In this document: piece by piece, positions 1-5,131 of the stretch | Numbering within the stretch: the stretch's first letter is position 1 | Layout of the letters: each line of letters starts with the position of its first letter | Source of the DNA: an uncultured beta proteobacterium | GTDB taxonomy: Bacteria > Pseudomonadota > Gammaproteobacteria > Burkholderiales > Burkholderiaceae | NCBI GenBank assembly: GCA_903845455.1 | Contig: CAIMXN010000029.1 | Location: 1-8,670 of the forward strand | Reading direction: 5' to 3' | DNA length: 8,670 nucleotides | Position numbers and translations under genes: made by a program | Notes under the pieces: generated by a model | Database searches by the model: none | Told to the model about the DNA's origin: nothing | What the model saw: only the letters and a program-made list of their open reading frames with translations

Positions 1-449
1 GCTTTTGCATAGGCAACAAACTCTTTTAAGGTTTGTGCTGGCACATCGTTATTCACAATTAAGGCCAAGGGTTGTTGTGCTGTGCGCGCGATAGGCTGAA
101 AATCTCGCAAGGTCTCATAAGGAGATTTTGTATAGACTGCCGGATTGATCACCATCGTACCGGTGTTAGCAAGCAAAACTGTATATCCATCTGCGGGAGC
201 TTGCGCCACAAACTGAGCGCCAACCGCACCACCAGCTCCAGATTTGTAATCCACAATTACTGGTTGGCCCAAAGCACTTTGTAGCTTATCAATCAAAAGA
301 CGTATATGGGCATCCAATGGTCCACCTGCTGGAAAACCAATAATCACTTTAATAGGCTTATCTGGATAAGCGGCTTGAGCCCCATGCAATAGTAAAAATG
401 AAAGGCCTATTGCCAGAAATGTCCGGATAACACGCAGGGATATCAACAT
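1..449 (-). CDS. Bug-family tripartite tricarboxylate transporter substrate-binding protein (5' part, truncated by window edge)
   Basis: This is a periplasmic solute receptor of the Bug/TctC family. Such proteins bind small carboxylates or related metabolites for TTT-type transporters or act as orphan sensors. I translated 149 codons on the minus strand. Residues 1-26 form a signal peptide (hydrophobic core FLAIGLSFLLL, likely cleavage after HGAQA). The mature protein opens with YPDKPIKVIIGFPAGG, the family's first ligand-loop signature (usually FPPGG or FPAGG). Next come DYKSGAGGAVGAQFVAQAPADGYT and LLANTGTMVINPAVY, both in the positions typical of Bug proteins. About half of a usual ~320-residue protein is present; the C-terminal half lies beyond position 1. 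The ATG at 447-449 has no clear Shine-Dalgarno sequence, but it places the signal peptide correctly. No TctA or TctB permease is visible, so it is probably an orphan receptor; the ligand cannot be read from the sequence. Confidence 0.9.
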   Translation of the reverse strand, partial: MLISLRVIRTFLAIGLSFLLLHGAQAAYPDKPIKVIIGFPAGGPLDAHIRLLIDKLQSALGQPVIVDYKSGAGGAVGAQFVAQAPADGYTVLLANTGTMVINPAVYTKSPYETLRDFQPIARTAQQPLALIVNNDVPAQTLKEFVAYAK

Positions 450-507
450 TCAAGTGATGGGATTGGTTTAGTTAGATACACTTTACCTGAAAGGTGCGAT
501 ATCTAAA

Positions 508-1299
508 ATGATTGAACTAATTACCAATAACTTCAGTGACCCTAGTATCTGGATCGCATTTCTGACTCTCTGTGCTCTCGAAGTGGTGCTGGGCATTGAT
601 AACATCATCTTTATCAGCGTGATCGCTAACCGACTTCCCGTAGAAATCCGCGATCAAGTACGACGCTTTGGACTCATGTTTGCTCTAGTTACCCGTATTC
701 TATTGCTACTGAGCCTATCTTGGGTGATGGGCCTGACTCAGGAATTATTTAGCATCAAGGGTCACCCCATATCAGGACGAGACCTGATCTTATTGCTTGG
801 TGGCTTCTTCTTGATCTGGAAAGCATCAAAAGAGATTTATACCGAGGTAGAAGTTAGCGAAACCCACGATAGTCATCAGACTGCTACAGCAGGAGGGATT
901 GAGCAAAAATCGATGTTAAAGCTGTTGATTAGCTCAGTCATTCAAATTGGTTTGCTTGATATTATTTTTTCCCTCGATAGCGTGATTACTGCTGTAGGCA
1001 TGGTCGATCAAATTGCTGTAATGATTGCCGCTGTTCTTGCGTCAGTTCTGATCATGTTAGTTGCAGCGAAGCCTATTGGTGACTTTGTCCATCGCCATCC
1101 CTCCATTAAAGTGCTGGCCCTATCTTTTCTGACGGTAGTTGGCGTTGTCCTGATTACCGAGGGAATGGGAGTACATATTCCTAAAGGATATGTCTATGTT
1201 GCAATGGCTTTCTCACTCACGGTAGAACTGCTCAATATCCGCTCACGCGAGAAGAAAAAATCTAACTCAAAGCGCTTGAGCACAAACAAAGCCGCTTGA
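508..1299 (+). CDS. TerC family integral membrane protein
   Basis: This is a 263-residue inner-membrane protein of the TerC/Alx/YkoY family; characterised members export metals, notably Mn(II). Two inverted halves each carry the acidic signature. The first is ALEVVLGIDN at residues 23-32 (E25, D31, N32) and the second is DIIFSLDSV at 151-159 (D151, D157, S158). About seven hydrophobic segments can be seen, with a polar acidic/His-containing loop at about 110-133 between the halves. The C-terminus is a very basic tail (REKKKSNSKRLSTNKAA). AAGGTG about 10 nt upstream of the ATG serves as ribosome binding site. The gene is divergent from the Bug receptor with a 58-bp gap, too short to hold a yybP-ykoY manganese riboswitch, so no metal riboswitch control is visible. 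No TerZ/A/B/D genes are adjacent, so a role in tellurite resistance should not be assumed. The last 33 bp overlap the 3' end of the convergent flavoprotein gene. Confidence 0.94.
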   Translation: MIELITNNFSDPSIWIAFLTLCALEVVLGIDNIIFISVIANRLPVEIRDQVRRFGLMFALVTRILLLLSLSWVMGLTQELFSIKGHPISGRDLILLLGGFFLIWKASKEIYTEVEVSETHDSHQTATAGGIEQKSMLKLLISSVIQIGLLDIIFSLDSVITAVGMVDQIAVMIAAVLASVLIMLVAAKPIGDFVHRHPSIKVLALSFLTVVGVVLITEGMGVHIPKGYVYVAMAFSLTVELLNIRSREKKKSNSKRLSTNKAA

Positions 1300-2484
1300 C
1301 CAAGCCCATTGGAAGTTATGTCCACCAAGATGACCTGTGACATCCACACACTCACCAATGAAATAAAGCCCAGGGTGATTACGCGACATCATGGTTTGAC
1401 CGTCTAACGCTTTGGTATCAACTCCACCCAACATCACTTCAGCTTTTTTCCAGCCTAGCGTTCCTGCTGGTTTTACAGACCAATTGGTAATCAGCTCTTT
1501 TAGCGCCTGACGATCTTTTTTAGAGACCTCAGCCCATTTTCGTCCCAATAAGTTTCTTTGTTCGGCAAATGCCCTTGCTAGGCGCTGAGGCAATACTGAA
1601 GCCAAAATCGTCTCAGTGAGTTTAAGTCGATTCTCTTCATTATTAAAGAGGTCATCACAATGAAAACTGCTCCCCACCTCAATTGCACCGAGCCAGTCAA
1701 TATGAATAGCTTCACCCTCAGCCCAGTAACTACTTGCTTGTAGCACTGCGGGGCCCGATAAACCTTTATGGGTAAGCAGAAGATCCTCATTAAATCGACA
1801 AGCGCCATAACGACTGCCCTTAGATCCAGAGCTAATTCGGACTGGCAAGCTAAGACCGGCCAACTCATTCAGATTGGAGAAGGCTTCTGCAGTAAAAGAG
1901 AGGGGAACTAATGCTGGGCGTGGATTAATCACGTTCAAGCCAAACTGCTTGGCAATATCCAAAGAATAAGCACTAGCGCCAATGGCGGGTACAGGCAAAC
2001 CGCCAGTTGCCATCACCACAGAGCGCGTTTTTTCTATCCCAAGATTAGTCTGAATACTCCAAACATCCGCGCCCCAAGAAATCGCCTCTACGTTCACGGG
2101 ATTGCGAATCTTCACACTCCCTTTTGCACACTCAGCAAAGAGCAGCTCAATAATCTGCTTGGCAGAGTCGTCACAGAAGAGTTGGCCTTGATGTTTCTCG
2201 TGATACGCAATGCGATAAGACTGAACCAGTTTAATGAAGTCTTTTGAGGAATAACGTGCCAGCGCGCTCTTCACAAAGTGAGAATTTAGAGAGAGAAAAT
2301 GCGCTGGACTACTATGAAGGTTCGTGAAATTACAGCGCCCGCCGCCGCTAATACGAATTTTTTCACCCAATACCTCAGCGTGATCTAGTACTAGTATTTT
2401 TTTTCCCAGCTGCCCAGCAAGGCCTGCGCAAAAAAGACCGGCTGCTCCGCCACCAATAATGACGGCATCCCAAATTTTGCTCAT
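1267..2484 (-). CDS. NAD(P)/FAD-dependent oxidoreductase, YhiN/HI0933 (BaiN-like) family
   Basis: This is a 405-residue cytosolic flavoprotein of normal family length. The N-terminal dinucleotide-binding fold is clear: VIIGGGAAGLFCA at residues 8-20 (Gly11, 13 and 16), with the acidic D34 at the end of the second strand to hold the FAD ribose. GGGRCNFTN at 47-55 is the diagnostic HI0933 motif. ATGGLPVPAIGASAYSLDIAKQFG lies in the middle region. The C-terminal FAD-closing block is GLYFIGECVDVTGHLGGHNFQWAWSSG at about 372-398, where His389 replaces the Tyr common in GGYN. The physiological substrate of most members is unknown; BaiN was named for a proposed bile-acid role in gut clostridia, which should not be transferred here. 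It is the last gene of a minus-strand cluster. Its ATG lies 3 bp after the stop of the channel-like gene, so translation is probably coupled. No terminator follows; its 3' end runs into terC on the opposite strand. Confidence 0.94.
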   Translation of the reverse strand: MSKIWDAVIIGGGAAGLFCAGLAGQLGKKILVLDHAEVLGEKIRISGGGRCNFTNLHSSPAHFLSLNSHFVKSALARYSSKDFIKLVQSYRIAYHEKHQGQLFCDDSAKQIIELLFAECAKGSVKIRNPVNVEAISWGADVWSIQTNLGIEKTRSVVMATGGLPVPAIGASAYSLDIAKQFGLNVINPRPALVPLSFTAEAFSNLNELAGLSLPVRISSGSKGSRYGACRFNEDLLLTHKGLSGPAVLQASSYWAEGEAIHIDWLGAIEVGSSFHCDDLFNNEENRLKLTETILASVLPQRLARAFAEQRNLLGRKWAEVSKKDRQALKELITNWSVKPAGTLGWKKAEVMLGGVDTKALDGQTMMSRNHPGLYFIGECVDVTGHLGGHNFQWAWSSGFVCAQAL

Positions 2485-2487
2485 AGC

Positions 2488-3003
2488 TTATTTGAAGCGC
2501 TCGATAATATCAGCAGGAATCTTGAGCTTTTCCATATGCTTACGGGTATAAGCCTGTCTAAAGTTTCTTGTCATGGAGATCATTACCGATGCCGTCCAGG
2601 CGAAAGCAAACATCCCCGAAAAAGCAATAATGATTGCTAGCATTTTCCATCCTGGAGGCAGAATGTCTTCCATGAAACCCATGGCCGTATAAGTACTCCC
2701 AGCGAATAAAATACTTTCACTCAATACTGGCAGTAATTTAAAAGCCCACAGCGCGACACCCCAGATAAAGATCTCAATAATATGCGTCAGAAATAGACAC
2801 AGAATGCTGATATAAAAAACCAAAGCTACTGAAGAATGCTTGTGCTCAGCCAAATATAAAAAAGATTTCACTTCGTAGCGTTTAGCAATCTGCAGCAAGG
2901 TAAAGCCATGTACTAGCATCACAAGCAACAGAATGGCTATTCCGAGCGCATAACTGGGAAGATCTAATTGGGTGGTAAGGCTAGAGGTTTGCGACATCGT
3001 CAT
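2488..3003 (-). CDS. Ion-channel-like (two-TM potassium-channel fold) membrane protein with atypical filter
   Basis: This is a 171-residue inner-membrane protein. Hydrophobic segments lie at about 18-40, 58-88 and 120-143. After the second comes a re-entrant pore-like stretch (SESILFAGSTYTAMGFMEDILPPGWK, about 95-120) and then the last helix (AIIIAFSGMFAFAWTASVM). This layout matches small proteobacterial Ion_trans_2-type proteins, in which the loop reads roughly STVTYTTLGYGD...PPGWRLLG followed by a FGWSTA-like inner helix. Here the expected TTLGYGD is TAMGFMED: the first filter glycine is kept, Tyr is Phe and the second glycine is Met, so K+ selectivity is doubtful. A cationic tail (RNFRQAYTRKHMEKLK) is probably cytosolic. 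The ATG at 3001-3003 has a weak AGAG about 5 nt upstream; a second ATG at 2995-2997 is possible. It lies 24 bp after the LOG gene and 3 bp before the flavoprotein gene, so it is the middle gene of an apparent operon. Function in vivo is unknown. Confidence 0.72.
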   Translation of the reverse strand: MTMSQTSSLTTQLDLPSYALGIAILLLVMLVHGFTLLQIAKRYEVKSFLYLAEHKHSSVALVFYISILCLFLTHIIEIFIWGVALWAFKLLPVLSESILFAGSTYTAMGFMEDILPPGWKMLAIIIAFSGMFAFAWTASVMISMTRNFRQAYTRKHMEKLKIPADIIERFK

Positions 3004-3027
3004 ATTGACTCTATTTTACAGATGAAC

Positions 3028-3885
3028 TCAAGCTAACTGGTACCAGTCAACTATCACCTGCCAAGCCTCTTCTGCAGTCTCAACCAAATGAATCAAATCC
3101 ATATCAGCCTGATCAATAACACCGAATTCAGCCATCTTTTTAAAATTCAGCATTTCAGACCAAAAGGCACTTCCCACCAAGATGACAGGAAAGATCGCAA
3201 CCTTCTTGGTCTGCATCAAGGTTAATACCTCTAAGAACTCATCGAAGGAGCCAAAGCCTCCAGGATAAACAACAATTGCTCTTGCTCGAAGCATGAAGTG
3301 CATCTTGCGCAAGGCAAAGTAATGAAAACGAAAACTTAAGCCATCGGAGATATAAGGATTTGGGTGCTGCTCTCGCGGAAGGCTAATGTTAAATCCGATG
3401 GTTTGATCACCCGCTTCAAATGCGCCTCGATTGGCTGCTTCCATAATGCCAGGACCACCACCAGTACAAATATGCAGTTTATTGTTTGCCTGTGATTGGG
3501 TGGCGTTATAAGTAGCAACCAGCTTGCCAAACTCTCGGGCAGACTCATAGTATTTGCTGTGCAATACCGCTTTTTTGGCTTGTGCAATTTCTTCAGGAGT
3601 GTTAGCTGTTTTTTCTAATGCCAGTGCTTGCTCAAGACTAATAAAACGGGTTGAGCCAAAAACAGTAATCGTATGCTCAATACCCCATTCTCGTAAAAGA
3701 ATTTCAGGCTTTAACAACTCCAACTCAAAACGAATGCCTAAGGTCTCACGACGCGCCAAAAAAGCAGCATCGTCAAACGCAAACTTAGAGGAGTCCTCTG
3801 AACTTTTTTCTGAAATTCCATCCTTATTCAGATTTAAGAAATCAGAAATAGTTTGAGCATTATTAACCGGGAGCTTTGGGCTCAT
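3028..3885 (-). CDS. LOG family protein (TIGR00730-type nucleotide 5'-monophosphate phosphoribohydrolase)
   Basis: This is a 285-residue cytosolic Rossmann-fold protein. LOG-family enzymes, often mislabelled lysine decarboxylases, cleave the N-glycosidic bond of nucleoside 5'-monophosphates, releasing base and ribose 5-phosphate. Both signatures are present: TGGGPGIMEAANRGA at 141-155 and the active-site PGGFGSFDE at 208-216, with E216 as the expected catalytic acid and Ser in place of the usual Thr of PGGxGT. HYFALRKMHFMLRARA at about 188-203 supplies the conserved Arg-Lys pair. An N-terminal extension of about 70 residues precedes the first strand (ITVFGSTR), as in the longer members of the family. 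The extension looks largely polar and low in complexity to about residue 35. AAGG lies 7 nt upstream of the ATG. It is the first gene of the minus-strand cluster with the channel-like and flavoprotein genes. Whether it makes cytokinin-type bases or recycles nucleotides cannot be told. Confidence 0.93.
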   Translation of the reverse strand: MSPKLPVNNAQTISDFLNLNKDGISEKSSEDSSKFAFDDAAFLARRETLGIRFELELLKPEILLREWGIEHTITVFGSTRFISLEQALALEKTANTPEEIAQAKKAVLHSKYYESAREFGKLVATYNATQSQANNKLHICTGGGPGIMEAANRGAFEAGDQTIGFNISLPREQHPNPYISDGLSFRFHYFALRKMHFMLRARAIVVYPGGFGSFDEFLEVLTLMQTKKVAIFPVILVGSAFWSEMLNFKKMAEFGVIDQADMDLIHLVETAEEAWQVIVDWYQLA

Positions 3886-3922
3886 ATCACTACCTTGTGC
3901 ATGAACATATGCCTATCTTACC

Positions 3923-3950
3923 TCTAGGTGGCTCAGTATTACTACCTAGA
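3923..3950. promoter_or_regulatory. Inverted repeat, possible operator in the divergent LOG / small-protein intergenic region
   Basis: The region 3886-4059 is non-coding apart from a possible tiny leader ORF, and lies between divergent genes. It contains a perfect 7-bp inverted repeat: TCTAGGT at 3923-3929 and ACCTAGA at 3944-3950. The arm centres are 21 bp apart, two turns of the helix, so a dimeric repressor could contact both from one face. As RNA the arms could extend through a G:U and a G:C pair around a loop of about 10 nt, but no T-run follows on either strand, so it is not a normal terminator. It sits 38 bp upstream of the LOG start and 109 bp upstream of the small-protein start. I see no convincing sigma-70 -35/-10 pair around it; TAAGAT on the minus strand just inside it is a possible -10 with no good -35. 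Confidence 0.4.
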
Positions 3951-4059
3951 AAGTGCCATCACTTACCCATCTCAGACTGATTCAGGTCTTGTTGGGATAT
4001 ACCGAGAGCAAAACACAGGTTAAGATTGTGGGAATTTCAATAAAACAGAAGGAAAAGTA

Positions 4060-4263
4060 ATGAGCAACCGTTCAATTATTATCATGGTACTAATCCTGGT
4101 CGGTGCTACGGCCTATTTACTTTTTAAGAGTGATGGTAATGTTGATATGGGTGGTGAGAAACACGGTGCCGAGGCGACTCAAGCTGAAGAAGTCAAAAAA
4201 GATGTCCCAGCTGCTGCTCCGGCCGCTCCTGTAGCTGCTCCAGCTGCTGATCTTAAGAAATAA
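4060..4263 (+). CDS. Small single-pass membrane protein with Ala/Pro-rich tail, unknown function
   Basis: This is a 67-residue protein I do not recognise. Residues 5-22 (SIIIMVLILVGATAYLLF) form one transmembrane segment with Arg4 before it and Lys23 after it. There is no clear cleavage site, so a membrane anchor is more likely than a signal peptide. Residues 24-47 are polar and charged (DGNVDMGGEKHGAEATQAEEVKK). Residues 48-67 are an Ala/Pro-rich low-complexity tail ending in DLKK. The gene is supported by a good Shine-Dalgarno, AAGGA at 4049-4053, 6 nt before the ATG, by a TAA stop, and by a strong terminator starting 18 bp after the stop, so it is probably a monocistronic transcript. It is divergent from the LOG gene with 174 bp between them. 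The Ala/Pro tail could be a flexible spacer in the periplasm. Topology is not certain. Confidence 0.75.
   Translation: MSNRSIIIMVLILVGATAYLLFKSDGNVDMGGEKHGAEATQAEEVKKDVPAAAPAAPVAAPAADLKK
4208..4249. repeat. Short GCTGCTCC-type low-complexity repeats inside the small-protein gene
   Basis: The tail of the small membrane protein is encoded by imperfect copies of an AGCTGCTCC-like unit (GCTGCTCC, CCGCTCCT, GCTGCTCC, then GCTGCTGA), giving AAAPAAPVAAPAA. Such tracts can lengthen or shorten by slippage in steps of 3 or 9 bp without breaking the frame. Confidence 0.5.
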
Positions 4264-4281
4264 TTCGTGAGCTCAAGCAAT

Positions 4282-4306
4282 AACCGCGGTTAGCCGCGGT
4301 TTTTTT
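4282..4306 (+). terminator. Rho-independent terminator after the small membrane-protein gene
   Basis: A perfect 8-bp GC-rich stem (AACCGCGG at 4282-4289 pairing with CCGCGGTT at 4294-4301) closes a TTAG loop. A run of seven T's at 4300-4306 overlaps the end of the stem. It begins 18 bp after the TAA of the small gene, the expected place. The next start codon, of the solute-binding protein, is only 13 bp after the T-run. Confidence 0.92.
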
Positions 4307-4319
4307 ATATCATCTTGAA

Positions 4320-5126
4320 ATGAAATCTTTCCTCACCCTCTGTCTTCTCCTCATTTCTCCATTTGCTAACTGTGAGTCAACTAGAGCCATGAATCCAATT
4401 GATCAATCTATGCTTTCATCATTTGCACCTACTGGCACATTACGCGTCGGTATTAATTTAGGAAATCCAGTACTGGCTGGGACTGATGCAAGTACCCAAA
4501 AACCAAAAGGGGTGACAATTGATATTGCCAACGAAATTGGTAGGCGCACAGGTTTACCAATTCAGTTGATCCCCTTTCAAAGCGCTGGTGCAACGGTAGA
4601 TGCAATCAAGACAGGCAATATTGATTTAGTCTTTGTTGCCATTGACCCAGTACGCGGCGAAGATATTAGCTACACACCGCCCTATATCCAAATCGAAGGG
4701 GCTTATATGGTTAAAGCCTCATCCCCTTTTAAAAATAATACAGAAGTAGACGTAGCGGGCAATCAAATTGTTGTTGGTAAAGGGAGTGCCTATGACCTCT
4801 ACCTCACGCGCGAGATTAAATACGCTACCCTCTTGCGATCAGCCAGTTCACAAGCAGTGGTGGATGACTTCATGAGGGGGCAAGGCAATGTCGCTGCAGG
4901 CGTAAAGCAACAACTAGAGAGCGATGCGTCACGTTACACCGGTTTACGGATGCTGCCTGATCGCTTTATGGTGATCAATCAGGCTATCGGTATCCCCAAG
5001 GCGAGAGCAGAGTACGCAAAAACAAGTGTTTACTTAAGCGCAATCATTACTGAGCTAAAAGCTTCTGGATTTGTAGCGGATGCAATGAAACGTCATGGTA
5101 TTCAAGGCGCTAAAGTAGCGGAGTAG
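4320..5126 (+). CDS. Family-3 extracellular solute-binding protein (orphan periplasmic receptor)
   Basis: This is a 268-residue secreted binding protein of the SBP_bac_3 fold, used by polar amino-acid ABC importers and related systems. Residues 1-23 are a signal peptide (MKSFLTLCLLLISPFANCESTRA). FANC is not a good lipobox, so cleavage by signal peptidase I near STRA is more likely than lipidation. The first lobe starts with TGTLRVGINLGNPVLA (38-53), then GVTIDIANEIGRRTGLPIQLIPF (64-86), AIKTGNIDLVFVAIDPVRGEDISYTPPYI (95-123, with R112 in the usual ligand-carboxylate Arg area) and the second-lobe motif IVVGKGSAYDLYL. No permease or ATPase gene is adjacent, so it depends on a distant transporter or acts otherwise. 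The ATG lacks a Shine-Dalgarno sequence and lies just after a terminator. An in-frame ATG at 4389 would remove the signal peptide, so the upstream start is preferred. It converges on the beta-CASP gene with a 5-bp gap. Confidence 0.9.
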   Translation: MKSFLTLCLLLISPFANCESTRAMNPIDQSMLSSFAPTGTLRVGINLGNPVLAGTDASTQKPKGVTIDIANEIGRRTGLPIQLIPFQSAGATVDAIKTGNIDLVFVAIDPVRGEDISYTPPYIQIEGAYMVKASSPFKNNTEVDVAGNQIVVGKGSAYDLYLTREIKYATLLRSASSQAVVDDFMRGQGNVAAGVKQQLESDASRYTGLRMLPDRFMVINQAIGIPKARAEYAKTSVYLSAIITELKASGFVADAMKRHGIQGAKVAE

Positions 5127-5129
5127 CGC
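5107..5129. terminator. Weak inverted repeat at the convergent gene ends (possible bidirectional hairpin)
   Basis: GCGCTA at 5107-5112 and TAGCGC at 5124-5129 can pair around an 11-nt loop, spanning the stop codon of the solute-binding protein and lying just beyond the stop of the beta-CASP gene. No T-run follows on either strand. It is the only hairpin candidate at this tail-to-tail junction, and may be coincidental. Confidence 0.22.
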
Positions 5130-5131
5130 TC

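Noticed and set aside
72..284. Plus-strand open frame of 70 codons at the left edge
   Set aside because: The minus strand carries a clear Bug-family receptor across this interval.
450..507. Possible yybP-ykoY manganese riboswitch upstream of terC
   Set aside because: The gap between the divergent genes is only 58 bp and shows no matching paired structure; the riboswitch class needs about twice that length.
508..1299. Tellurite-resistance (ter) operon
   Set aside because: Only the TerC family member is present. TerZ, TerA, TerB, TerD and TerE are absent, and stand-alone TerC proteins are generally metal-related membrane proteins.
1578..1868. Minus-strand open frame of 96 codons inside the YhiN-type gene
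   Set aside because: It lies in another frame of the same strand within a gene with continuous family motifs, and shows no recognisable domain.
2655..2710. Frameshift explaining the odd channel filter
   Set aside because: Family-like residues continue in the same frame on both sides (STYT before, PPGW and FAWT after), so the change is substitution rather than a frame error.
3554..3856. Plus-strand open frame of 100 codons opposite the LOG gene
   Set aside because: It is antisense to a well-supported LOG-family protein and has no recognisable domain.
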